Assembly (NCBI GenBank): GCA_015689685.1
Contig: WVSL01000001.1
Location: 166,001 to 230,000 of the forward strand
Length of the DNA stretch: 64,000 bases
DNA from: Rhodobacterales bacterium HKCCE2091
GTDB lineage: Bacteria > Pseudomonadota > Alphaproteobacteria > Rhodobacterales > Rhodobacteraceae
Reading direction: 5' to 3'
The position numbers and the translations under genes were made by a program. The notes under the pieces are model-generated. The model was not told where the DNA came from and did no database searches. It saw only the letters and a program-made list of their open reading frames with translations. This document shows, one piece after another, positions 55,763 through 64,000 of the stretch (its first letter is position 1; every line of letters starts with the position of its first letter).

Positions 55763-56414
55763 CCTAGACGACACGCTCTACGACGAGCGGAGCTTCGTTC
55801 TGAGCGGTTTCCGCGCCGTCGCGGAGTTCGGCAACCGGGAATGGGGGATCCCGCCGGGGCCGTCGGTCGAGCGGATGACCGCGACGCTCGACCGGGAAGG
55901 CCGGGGCCGCGTCTTCGACGACTGGCTGGAAGCGAACGGGCGTCACGCCCGGGCGAACGTCCGCGCCTGCGTGAAGGTCTATCGCCACCACCGCCCCGAC
56001 ATCGCCCTTCCCGAGCGGCACAGGTCCCTTCTGCGCCGGCTGGCCGCTGCCGGGCCGATCTTCCTCGTCACCGACGGCCACAAGATCGCGCAGGGCCGCA
56101 AGGTGGAGGCGCTGGACCTCGCGCCGCTGTTCCGGCGCATCTACATCACCCACCGCTACGGCATCCGGCACGCCAAGCCGTCGCTGCATTGCTTCGAGCT
56201 GATCCGGAAGCTCACCGGCGCGGAATGGGCCGAGCTGGCCTATATCGGCGACAACCCGGCGAAGGATTTCGTGTCGCTGAACCGCGTCGGCGCGACGACG
56301 ATCCGGGTTCATACCGGCGCGCATCGCGACGCCATCGCCGCCGAGGGATACGACGCGGGCCACCACATCGACACGCTCGCGGAACTGGAGCCCCTGCTGG
56401 CCCGGCTCGGCTGA
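55746..56414 (+). CDS. HAD-family hydrolase
   Basis: 222 residues. HAD motif I DLDDTLYDE (residues ~5-13), motif II in FLVTDGHKI, Lys motif RHAKPSLHC and motif IV YIGDNPAKDF. The start overlaps the ATP-grasp stop by 17 bp, so the two are tightly coupled. Likely a phosphatase acting on a sugar phosphate or on the product of the ATP-grasp step. It might stand in for the missing PseG, though PseG is not a HAD enzyme; that is speculative. Confidence 0.86.
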   Translation: MIPIFDLDDTLYDERSFVLSGFRAVAEFGNREWGIPPGPSVERMTATLDREGRGRVFDDWLEANGRHARANVRACVKVYRHHRPDIALPERHRSLLRRLAAAGPIFLVTDGHKIAQGRKVEALDLAPLFRRIYITHRYGIRHAKPSLHCFELIRKLTGAEWAELAYIGDNPAKDFVSLNRVGATTIRVHTGAHRDAIAAEGYDAGHHIDTLAELEPLLARLG

Positions 56415-56430
56415 CCGGGGCAACGCTTGC

Positions 56431-56446
56431 GACGGCCAACGCCGTC
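56431..56446 (+). promoter_or_regulatory. Dyad before pseB
   Basis: GACGGC (56431-56436) and GCCGTC (56441-56446) form a perfect 6-4-6 dyad in the 74-bp gap before pseB. TTGCGA (56427-56432) and CATTAC (56450-56455) flank it with 17-bp spacing, so it could be an operator inside a pseBC promoter or a small hairpin after the HAD gene. Confidence 0.3.
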
Positions 56447-56488
56447 TGCCATTACCCCTGACAAACACAGGCCAGAGGGCGGGACCGA

Positions 56489-57490
56489 ATGCTGAATGGC
56501 AAATCCATCCTGGTGACCGGGGGCACGGGTTCATTCGGACGCGCCTTCGTCCGCACGGTCATCGAGCGGTATCCGGGCGTCAGCCGCCTCGTCGTCTTCA
56601 GCCGGGACGAACTGAAGCAGTTCGAGATGCAGCAGGAGCTGTCGGGCATCGCGCATCCCGGCCTGCGGTTCTTTCTCGGCGACGTCCGCGACGCGGACCG
56701 GCTGCGCCGGGCGCTGGAAGGCATCGAGATCGTCGTCCACGCCGCCGCGCTCAAGCAGGTGCCCGCGGCCGAGTACAACCCGTTCGAATGCATCAAGACC
56801 AACGTGCTCGGGGCCAACAACCTGATCGAGGCCTGTCTCGATACCGGCGTGCGCCGGGTCGTCGCGCTGTCGACGGACAAGGCGGCCGCGCCGATCAACC
56901 TCTACGGGGCGACCAAGCTCTGCTCCGACAAGCTGTTCACCTCCGCCAACAACGTGGCCGGGTCGCGCGACCTGTGGTTCTCGGTCGTGCGCTACGGCAA
57001 CGTCATGGGCAGCCGAGGATCGGTGATCCCGTTCTTCCTGGCGCGGAAGGACGACGGCGTGCTTCCGATCACCGACCCCCGGATGACGCGGTTCAACATC
57101 ACGCTCCAGGAAGGCGTCGACATGGTGCTCTGGGCGCTGGAGAACGCCCACGGCGGCGAGATCTTCGTCCCGAAGCTGCCGAGTTACCGGATCACCGACG
57201 TCGCCGAGGCCGTCGCGCCGGGCTGCGAACAGAAGATCGTGGGTATCCGCCCCGGCGAGAAGATCCACGAGGAGATGATCACCAGTTCCGACAGCTACTA
57301 CACGGTGGACCTCGGCCAGCATTACGCGATCCTGCCGTCCTCCGGGGCCTACGACATGGAAGGCTACTGCGCCGAGTACGGCGGCACGCCGGTCCCGCAG
57401 GGATTCAGCTACAGTTCCGGCGAGAACGACCACTGGCTGAGCGTCGAGGACCTGCGCGGGCTGATCGCCAGCCAACTGGGGCACAACTGA
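56489..57490 (+). CDS. pseB: UDP-N-acetylglucosamine 4,6-dehydratase (inverting)
   Basis: 333 residues, SDR extended fold. First step of pseudaminate synthesis, giving UDP-2-acetamido-2,6-dideoxy-4-keto-L-arabino-hexose. ILVTGGTGSFGRAFVRTVI (NADP site, residues ~7-25), VFSRDELKQFEMQ, AAALKQVPAAEYNPFE, catalytic DKAAAPINLYGATK and VRYGNVMGSRGSVIPFF are all diagnostic for PseB. Starts 74 bp after the HAD gene. Confidence 0.95.
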   Translation: MLNGKSILVTGGTGSFGRAFVRTVIERYPGVSRLVVFSRDELKQFEMQQELSGIAHPGLRFFLGDVRDADRLRRALEGIEIVVHAAALKQVPAAEYNPFECIKTNVLGANNLIEACLDTGVRRVVALSTDKAAAPINLYGATKLCSDKLFTSANNVAGSRDLWFSVVRYGNVMGSRGSVIPFFLARKDDGVLPITDPRMTRFNITLQEGVDMVLWALENAHGGEIFVPKLPSYRITDVAEAVAPGCEQKIVGIRPGEKIHEEMITSSDSYYTVDLGQHYAILPSSGAYDMEGYCAEYGGTPVPQGFSYSSGENDHWLSVEDLRGLIASQLGHN

Positions 57491-57506
57491 CGGGGGCGCG
57501 ACCGGA

Positions 57507-58658
57507 ATGATCCCCTACGGACGCCAGGACATCCGGCCCGAGGACATCGAGGCGGTCACCGAGGTCCTGAAATCGGATTTCCTGACCCAGGGCCCCGCGG
57601 TCCCGGCCTTCGAGGCCGCGATCTGCGAAGCGGTATCGGCCCGCCACGCCGTCGCCGTCAGCAGCGCCACGGCGGCGCTGCATATCGCCTGCCTCGCGCT
57701 GGATCTCGGGCCGGGCGACTGGCTCTGGACCTCGCCGATTACCTTCGTCGCCTCCGCCAATGTCGGCATCTACTGCGGTGCGAAGGTCGATTTCGTCGAT
57801 ATCGACCCCGAGACCTTCAACATGAGCCCCGACGCGCTGGAAGCGAAGCTGCGCGACGCGGAGGCGGCGGGGCGGCTGCCGAAGGTCATCATGCCCGTCC
57901 ACATGGCCGGCCAGCCCTGCGACATGGAGAAAATCGGCGCGCTTGCACGCCGGTATGGCATCCGGGTGATCGAGGATGCGTCCCACGGCATCGGCGGGCG
58001 CGACGGCGCGACCCCGACCGGGGCCTGCGCGCACAGCGACATCGCGGTGTTCAGCTTTCACCCGGTCAAGATCATCACGACCGGCGAGGGCGGCGCCGCG
58101 ACGACGAACGACCCGGCGCTTGCCGAACGGATGGCGCTCCTGCGCAGCCACGGGATCACACGCGATCCGGGCCGTATGACCCGGCCGTCGGAGGGCGGCT
58201 GGTACTACGAGCAGCTGGAGCTCGGCTTCAACTACCGGATGACCGACATCCAGGCCGCGCTCGGCCGCAGCCAGATGCGGCACCTGGGCGAGCGCATCGA
58301 CCGGCGGCACGAACGCGCGGCGGTCTACGACGCGGCGTTCGACGGCTGGCCGCTGAAACGCCCGTGGCAGCGGCCCGACGCGCGGTCGGCCTATCATCTC
58401 TACATCGTTCGGCTGGATGACGGGTTCGACCGGGGCCAGGTCTTCGCGGCGCTCCGCGAGGCCGGCATCGGCGTGAACGTCCACTACATCCCGGTTCACC
58501 TACAGCCGTTCTGGCGGCAGTTCGGCTTCGGTCCGGGCGATTTCCCGTCAGCGGAGGCCTATTACGCCGCCGCGATCACGCTGCCGCTGCATGCCACCCT
58601 GTCCGAGGCGGACCAGTCGCAGGTGATCTCGGCCGTCGGGGCCGCGCTCGGCCGCTAG
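57507..58658 (+). CDS. pseC: UDP-4-amino-4,6-dideoxy-N-acetyl-L-altrosamine transaminase
   Basis: 383 residues, PLP-dependent DegT/DnrJ-type aminotransferase. Adds the 4-amino group to the PseB product. IPYGRQDIRPEDIEAV start, AVSSATAALHIACLALDLGPGD, VIEDASHGIGG, and the PLP lysine in FSFHPVKIITTGEGG. GVNVHYIPVHLQPFW near the C-terminus is typical of PseC. TAG stop shares CTAG with the stop of the convergent methyltransferase gene. Confidence 0.94.
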   Translation: MIPYGRQDIRPEDIEAVTEVLKSDFLTQGPAVPAFEAAICEAVSARHAVAVSSATAALHIACLALDLGPGDWLWTSPITFVASANVGIYCGAKVDFVDIDPETFNMSPDALEAKLRDAEAAGRLPKVIMPVHMAGQPCDMEKIGALARRYGIRVIEDASHGIGGRDGATPTGACAHSDIAVFSFHPVKIITTGEGGAATTNDPALAERMALLRSHGITRDPGRMTRPSEGGWYYEQLELGFNYRMTDIQAALGRSQMRHLGERIDRRHERAAVYDAAFDGWPLKRPWQRPDARSAYHLYIVRLDDGFDRGQVFAALREAGIGVNVHYIPVHLQPFWRQFGFGPGDFPSAEAYYAAAITLPLHATLSEADQSQVISAVGAALGR

Positions 58659-59692
58659 GTCCGGCGCAGGATCAACACGTCGGAGTGGAACCCGTCGCTC
58701 GTCCGGTGGCCGAACAGCGTGGTGTCCGTGTCGACCAGTTCGTAGCCGGTAAGTTCCGTGGAATAGAAATCGATGGTGATCGGATCGACCACGCCGGCCG
58801 GGTTCGTTTCGCTTCGCCGCTGCTTGCCTTCGCGCATGTTCCGCAGAAGGATCCATTTCGGCGACAGCCGGGTCACGTGCGCCAGGTAGTTCGACACGAC
58901 ATCCGGCTCCATCTCCTGGAACGAGATGAAGTTCACGAACACGTCGACCGTCCCGTCGAGGTCGGCGATCTTCCAGTTGGGCAGGCAGGCGAGGCGCGGC
59001 AACTCGTCGACGGACAGCCTTCCGGTCTCCGCCGCATCGACCGACGACAGCAGCGGAACCGCGCGGCAGGCGTGTTCGAGGTAGTAGTCCGCGAACAGGC
59101 AGGTCGGCGGGATATCGACGTCGATGTAGCGGTGCGTGTCGGGCCAGCACGACGTCAGGACATGGCCGAGCGTGCCGAAGCCGCCGCCGATTTCGAGGAA
59201 CGTCCGGCAGGTGTCGAGGTCCGCGTGTTTCGACAGGAGCGCGAGGCCCATCAGGTAGTTCAGCGCCGAACGCGAGTAGTCGCGGCCGTCGAAGGTGAAA
59301 AGCTCGCGCGGATTGCCCACCCGGCAGTCGGAGAACCCGAACAGCCGGGCCGCCGGGGTATCCCGCACGGCAGCCGCGAAGGCGCGGTAGTCGGACAGCG
59401 CGTGGGCGGCACCGCTGAACCAGCTTTCGATCAGGGCGCGCTGCTTCGGCAGGCTCTTCGATGCGATTTCGGCCAGGGCGTCCATTTGCTCCGGACCAAG
59501 CGCGTTGCCCGGTGCGCCGTAGGTCGGGACGAAGTAGGACAGCGACGCGCCCTCGTTCCGGAAATTCCCGATCCCGTGGCGGTCGAGGTCCGCGAGGATG
59601 GCATCCCGCGCCGCCGCCCAGAAAGAGGTCGCCTGGAACAGCGGATCCGCGTCGCGGCTTCGCTCGAGAAGTCTTTCCGCCTCGATCCTCAC
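58655..59692 (-). CDS. Putative sugar O-methyltransferase
   Basis: 345 residues. Resembles the putative sugar O-methyltransferase family found in surface-glycan clusters: FLEIGGGFGTLGHVL (motif I), YIDVDIPPTCLFADYYL, VFVNFISFQEMEPDVVSNYL. GTG start at 59692 overlaps the upstream stop (GTGA). On the minus strand, coupled to the GT-B-like gene. It may decorate the sugar chain that carries the nonulosonate. Confidence 0.8.
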   Translation of the reverse strand: MRIEAERLLERSRDADPLFQATSFWAAARDAILADLDRHGIGNFRNEGASLSYFVPTYGAPGNALGPEQMDALAEIASKSLPKQRALIESWFSGAAHALSDYRAFAAAVRDTPAARLFGFSDCRVGNPRELFTFDGRDYSRSALNYLMGLALLSKHADLDTCRTFLEIGGGFGTLGHVLTSCWPDTHRYIDVDIPPTCLFADYYLEHACRAVPLLSSVDAAETGRLSVDELPRLACLPNWKIADLDGTVDVFVNFISFQEMEPDVVSNYLAHVTRLSPKWILLRNMREGKQRRSETNPAGVVDPITIDFYSTELTGYELVDTDTTLFGHRTSDGFHSDVLILRRT

Positions 59693-60966
59693 GCTTGTCC
59701 CCTCCGCTCCGACCCGTTCCGGTCCGATGTCCTTACCAGTCCCAGGAGAAGGTCGAAAACCCTGTCGGGGTCCATCAGGTCGAATGGCGGTGGCACCGTG
59801 GCATCGGTCGCGATCGCGGCGGGATCGAACTCGGCCGCCGGCACCTTTTGCGCGCCCTCGTAGTCGAACCGCGCGATGTCCGCGACCTGCACCGCGGGGA
59901 TGCCGACCGCAGCGACCTCGGGCAGGACCGTCGAGTTGGAGCTGATGACGAGCGCGGCACGCTCCAGCGCCCGCTGCATCGTGTCCTTGTCGCGCTCGAA
60001 ATCCAGCCTGTCGATCAGTTCCCTCAGCCACGCCGCGTCGCGTTCCTTCGGATGGGCGCGGAACACCGGCACGAACCCGGCATCGCGGCAGCGCCGCGCG
60101 AGGACCTCGAGGATCGGGGAATGGCGTTGCAGCAGGTCCGCGTAGGCCAGCGGTTCCCAGGCGAACAGCACCCGCCGTTCCACCCCGCTCCGGTCAGGCC
60201 GTTCGAGCCGGTTCGGGAACCCGACGCTGACGATATCGGCGGCGCGATCCGGCAGGGCATCGACGATCAGGTCGCGCTGGCGTTCGGTCCAGACCAGGAG
60301 CTTGTCGGCCCGGACCGGCGCCACCGACAGGAGCGCGGGGTGGCCGATGTACCCGTGCGCCAGGACGACGTAGGGAAACCCGATCTCGGTCGCGGCGCGG
60401 CAGAGGAACCGCTGCGCGGGAAGGGTATCGCCGGACGCGAGGACAAGCCGGATGTCCTGCCGCGCCACGAAGTCCCGGAACCTGCGGTAGTTTCCGGCCA
60501 GTTGGCGTTCCAGCGTGGAAAGAACCGCGCGATCCGCCGTGAAGCCTTCCGGCCCGCGCTCGGCGATCCGGCGCGCCATGTTCGCGTAGGCGGAGCCGGA
60601 CGTGGCGAGGCGTCTCGCGAGCTTCTGGATCGGCATCCGGAGCACCCTCCGGCCGGTGAAGTCGTTGTAGCCGAGTTCTGCGAAGCGGCCCTTCAGGTGT
60701 CCGGCGAGGACGCCGAAGCCCGGCAGATCGACCAGGACCTGCTTTCGCCCCACGATCCGGGGGGCAATCGCGCGGGCGAGACCGTCCAGCACCGGCTGGT
60801 GCCGCCCGCGTCGCGTCAGGTTCCGTTGCGCATCGTGGCCATGCCCGTAGCTGAAGTTCCGCAGCTCCGACTCGAATGCCATCAGGCTGAAGGGAAACGC
60901 GTCGCCGATTGCGCCGAACTCCTCGACGAACCGGCCCTGAAGCGTTCGGTAATCAGCGAAGGCCAT
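59689..60966 (-). CDS. GT-B-like glycosyl/glycerophosphotransferase
   Basis: 425 residues. The C-terminal half has the CDP-glycerol/capsule transferase pattern VFRAHPKERDAAW and ISSNSTVLPEVAAVGIPAVQ (donor-binding loop), with VLASGDTLPAQRFLCRAATE and VVLAHGYIGHP before it. No signal or membrane helix. The ATG at 60966 follows GGGAGCGG. It could transfer the activated nonulosonate or build its acceptor; alternatively, being GT-B-like, it might replace PseG. Both are inferences. Confidence 0.75.
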   Translation of the reverse strand: MAFADYRTLQGRFVEEFGAIGDAFPFSLMAFESELRNFSYGHGHDAQRNLTRRGRHQPVLDGLARAIAPRIVGRKQVLVDLPGFGVLAGHLKGRFAELGYNDFTGRRVLRMPIQKLARRLATSGSAYANMARRIAERGPEGFTADRAVLSTLERQLAGNYRRFRDFVARQDIRLVLASGDTLPAQRFLCRAATEIGFPYVVLAHGYIGHPALLSVAPVRADKLLVWTERQRDLIVDALPDRAADIVSVGFPNRLERPDRSGVERRVLFAWEPLAYADLLQRHSPILEVLARRCRDAGFVPVFRAHPKERDAAWLRELIDRLDFERDKDTMQRALERAALVISSNSTVLPEVAAVGIPAVQVADIARFDYEGAQKVPAAEFDPAAIATDATVPPPFDLMDPDRVFDLLLGLVRTSDRNGSERRGQA

Positions 60967-61110
60967 CGCGCCGCTCCCTGTCGTTTGGGGCGTGCACCGC
61001 GTGGGGCGCAGCCGCCGAAGCTCCGACATTCCTAGCGCCACGCCGGGATCGGCGCCAGTTGCGGAGGTCGTCGCCCGCGACGGCGAAGTGCTGAAGGACG
61101 GGCCAGAACG

Positions 61111-61145
61111 CGAAACGGCCCGGACGGAATGTCCGGGCCGTTTCG
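61111..61145 (-). terminator. Terminator downstream of tRNA-fMet
   Basis: CGAAACGGCCCGGAC (61111-61125) pairs perfectly over 15 bp with GTCCGGGCCGTTTCG (61131-61145) around GGAAT, 6 bp past the tRNA CCA end on the minus strand. Ends in a modest T-rich tail. Clear terminator for the tRNA. Confidence 0.75.
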
Positions 61146-61150
61146 GGTGT

Positions 61151-61227
<77 letters not shown>

Positions 61228-61238
61228 CCACGGAGCCG

Positions 61239-61267
61239 GACTTATTCCCCATGACCGGGACATGCAA
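61239..61267 (-). promoter_or_regulatory. Promoter candidate for tRNA-fMet
   Basis: On the minus strand TTGCAT (61267-61262) and TAAGTC (61244-61239) are 17 bp apart, placing the start about 7 bp before the mature tRNA. This would let the tRNA be expressed independently of the rRNA operon. Confidence 0.45.
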
Positions 61268-61669
61268 GGGGGGCGGCCCGAATTTGTGGCAGAAATGTAA
61301 AGGGTTTGGAAATGACGTCAGTTCGGCCGGTAGCATTGCGAAATTCGGCGCTGGAATAGCGGGTTACGCGGGTTGATGCGGCGGCGGCGTCCCCGGCAGG
61401 GGCGAGCGATATCGGGAGGGTTCGTGCCGACGCGAAAGGCAGTCCATCCATCAATGCCTTTCGGACCCGTAGCCGGGAATCATGCGGCGGGTCTGACGAG
61501 ATCCGGCACCGCACCCCGGCCGGTCAGGCTGCGCAGCGCGCCGGAAATTCCCTGGTGCGGGTCCGGTGCGCTGCCCCGGGGCGGGGTGGGCCGGGCGAAG
61601 GTTCTTGAACCTTACCCGCGCCGGTTCCGACGCACGGGGGCAAGTTCGATTTTCAGGAGGAACCCTTTC
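61268..61669. other. Non-coding gap with dyads
   Basis: About 400 bp with no credible gene. Two structures are visible. One is a 9-bp stem CGAAAGGCA/TGCCTTTCG (61433-61441 and 61455-61463) with a 13-nt loop. The other is AAGGTTC-TT-GAACCTT (61598-61613), a perfect dyad 57 bp upstream of the next ATG and possibly its operator. Nothing else was recognised. Confidence 0.4.
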
Positions 61670-61999
61670 ATGACCCGTTCGATTGCATCCCGCGTCGCCG
61701 TTGCAGCCCTCGTGGCGATCTCGGCCGCTTCCGTCGCCCAGGCCCAGGCCGTCCGCGTCAATCCCGGCGCCAACCTGCAGGTTCAGCAGGTCAACCCGCG
61801 GCCCGGCGGCGCGGTGAACCTGTCCGCGATCGGCGTCGGCGATGCCGGTGACGTCCACAGCTGCACCTGGGGCAACGACAACCTCGCCCATTGCATGGAG
61901 ACGCTCTGCGCCGCGCCGGTGCGCGACGGCGACGACTTCCTCTGCGACGACGTTCCGGTCTGCTACAACCATTACGGCCAGGTCGTGCCCTGTTCGTGA
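61670..61999 (+). CDS. Small secreted cysteine-rich protein
   Basis: 109 residues. Signal peptide MTRSIASRVAVAALVAISAA ending SVAQA, then a mature part of ~84 residues with six cysteines (HSC, AHC, TLC, FLC, PVC, VPC), enough for three disulfides, and an Asn/Gln/Pro-rich start (NPGANLQVQQVNPRPGG). Strong Shine-Dalgarno CAGGAGG before the ATG. It lies between 5S rRNA and the tRNA on the opposite strand. No family recognised. Confidence 0.8.
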   Translation: MTRSIASRVAVAALVAISAASVAQAQAVRVNPGANLQVQQVNPRPGGAVNLSAIGVGDAGDVHSCTWGNDNLAHCMETLCAAPVRDGDDFLCDDVPVCYNHYGQVVPCS

Positions 62000-62017
62000 T
62001 CCGGACCCCGGACAAAC

Positions 62018-62047
62018 GAAAACGCCGCCCCGAAGGGCGGCGTTTTC
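62018..62047. terminator. Bidirectional terminator between secreted-protein gene and 5S rRNA
   Basis: GAAAACGCCGCCC (62018-62030) pairs over 13 bp with GGGCGGCGTTTTC (62035-62047) around CGAA, with T-rich tails on both sides. Ends the plus-strand gene and the minus-strand rRNA transcript. Confidence 0.8.
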
Positions 62048-62090
62048 TTGCGGACATCGTGCCAGAGATACACAGGATGTTCCTTTCTAG

Positions 62091-62207
62091 GTTTGGCGGC
62101 GACCTACTCTCCCACGTCTTAAGACGCAGTACCATTGGCGCTGCGGCACTTAACGGCCGGGTTCGGAATGGAGCCGGGTGTTTTGCTCGCGCTATGACCA
62201 CCAAACC
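62091..62207 (-). rRNA. rrf: 5S ribosomal RNA
   Basis: About 117 nt on the minus strand. Starts GGTTTGGTGGTCATAGCG and ends GGTCGCCGCCAAAC, whose ends pair to form helix I. The internal CCCGGCTCCATTCCGAACC is the conserved loop of 5S RNAs. End points are estimated from helix pairing, plus or minus a few bases. Confidence 0.93.
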
Positions 62208-62297
62208 GAGGAAGGAACATCAGCGGTGCCCTTTCGGACACCGTAACCCAAGCCAAGTGGCTGCTTTCGATCGCAGAAGTCTGGCTTCTACTGGATC

Positions 62298-64000
<1,703 letters not shown>

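Overview
The window is a GC-rich (visibly about two thirds G+C), gene-dense chromosomal segment of an alphaproteobacterium, most probably a member of the Rhodobacteraceae. Grounds: the 23S-5S-tRNA-fMet block at the right end, a proteobacterial GCS2-type gshA beside rsmE, long runs of genes with 4-bp stop/start overlaps, a hut cluster using the formimidoylglutamate route (hutF plus hutG), and a TctCBA tricarboxylate transporter with its two-component system. The genus cannot be named from the sequence alone.

Left part (1-14.1 kb), mostly housekeeping. A minus-strand operon runs rsmE - unknown - GNAT - membrane protein - gshA. Divergent to it are ubiA, a large OmpA-family protein and its small coiled-coil partner. 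A lone HNH endonuclease follows. Then, on the minus strand, come pgsA-moaD-moaE, uvrC, a pteridine-reductase-like SDR, a Na+/Ca2+ antiporter, a small zinc-ribbon-like protein and an S49 peptidase.

Middle part (14.2-37.2 kb), transport and catabolism. It holds modABC (molybdate uptake) and a complete histidine-utilisation locus (hutIHGU on the minus strand, hutF-hutC divergent). A long plus-strand sugar-type operon follows: two SDRs, a Gfo/Idh/MocA oxidoreductase, a TIM-barrel isomerase, a ribose-class ABC transporter (binding protein, double ATPase, two permeases) and two more Gfo/Idh/MocA enzymes. A minus-strand SIS-domain aminosugar enzyme and a fourth Gfo/Idh/MocA gene close the region. 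The substrate is not evident; an oxidised or amino sugar or cyclitol is the best guess.

37-50 kb. A copper module contains a cytochrome c, a YHS-containing CopA and a divergent CueR, with a 19-bp-spacer MerR-type promoter between them. Next is a TctD/TctE-like two-component system with an extra binding protein, divergent from tctCBA. After that come an unusual DNA-binding/BTAD/alpha-beta-hydrolase fusion, a cytochrome P450, a STAS protein and a DUF1127 protein.

50.7-61 kb. This is a nonulosonic-acid (pseudaminic-acid type) cluster. pseI, pseF, two methyltransferase-like genes, a pseH-like GNAT, an ATP-grasp protein, a HAD hydrolase, pseB and pseC lie on the plus strand. A sugar methyltransferase and a GT-B-like transferase face them. 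No PseG (UDP-sugar hydrolase) is recognisable, and the ATP-grasp/HAD pair is extra, so the final sugar may be modified. This is the part most likely to hold something undescribed.

61-64 kb. On the minus strand are the 3' part of a 23S rRNA gene, 5S rRNA and an initiator tRNA. A small secreted cysteine-rich protein gene on the plus strand lies between 5S and the tRNA. Non-coding structure of note: an 11-bp triple repeat upstream of uvrC, a 22-bp-spaced palindrome array at 34.86 kb, a LacI-type operator at 25.13 kb, an OmpR-type direct repeat at 43.64 kb, and strong hairpins after both solute-binding-protein genes.
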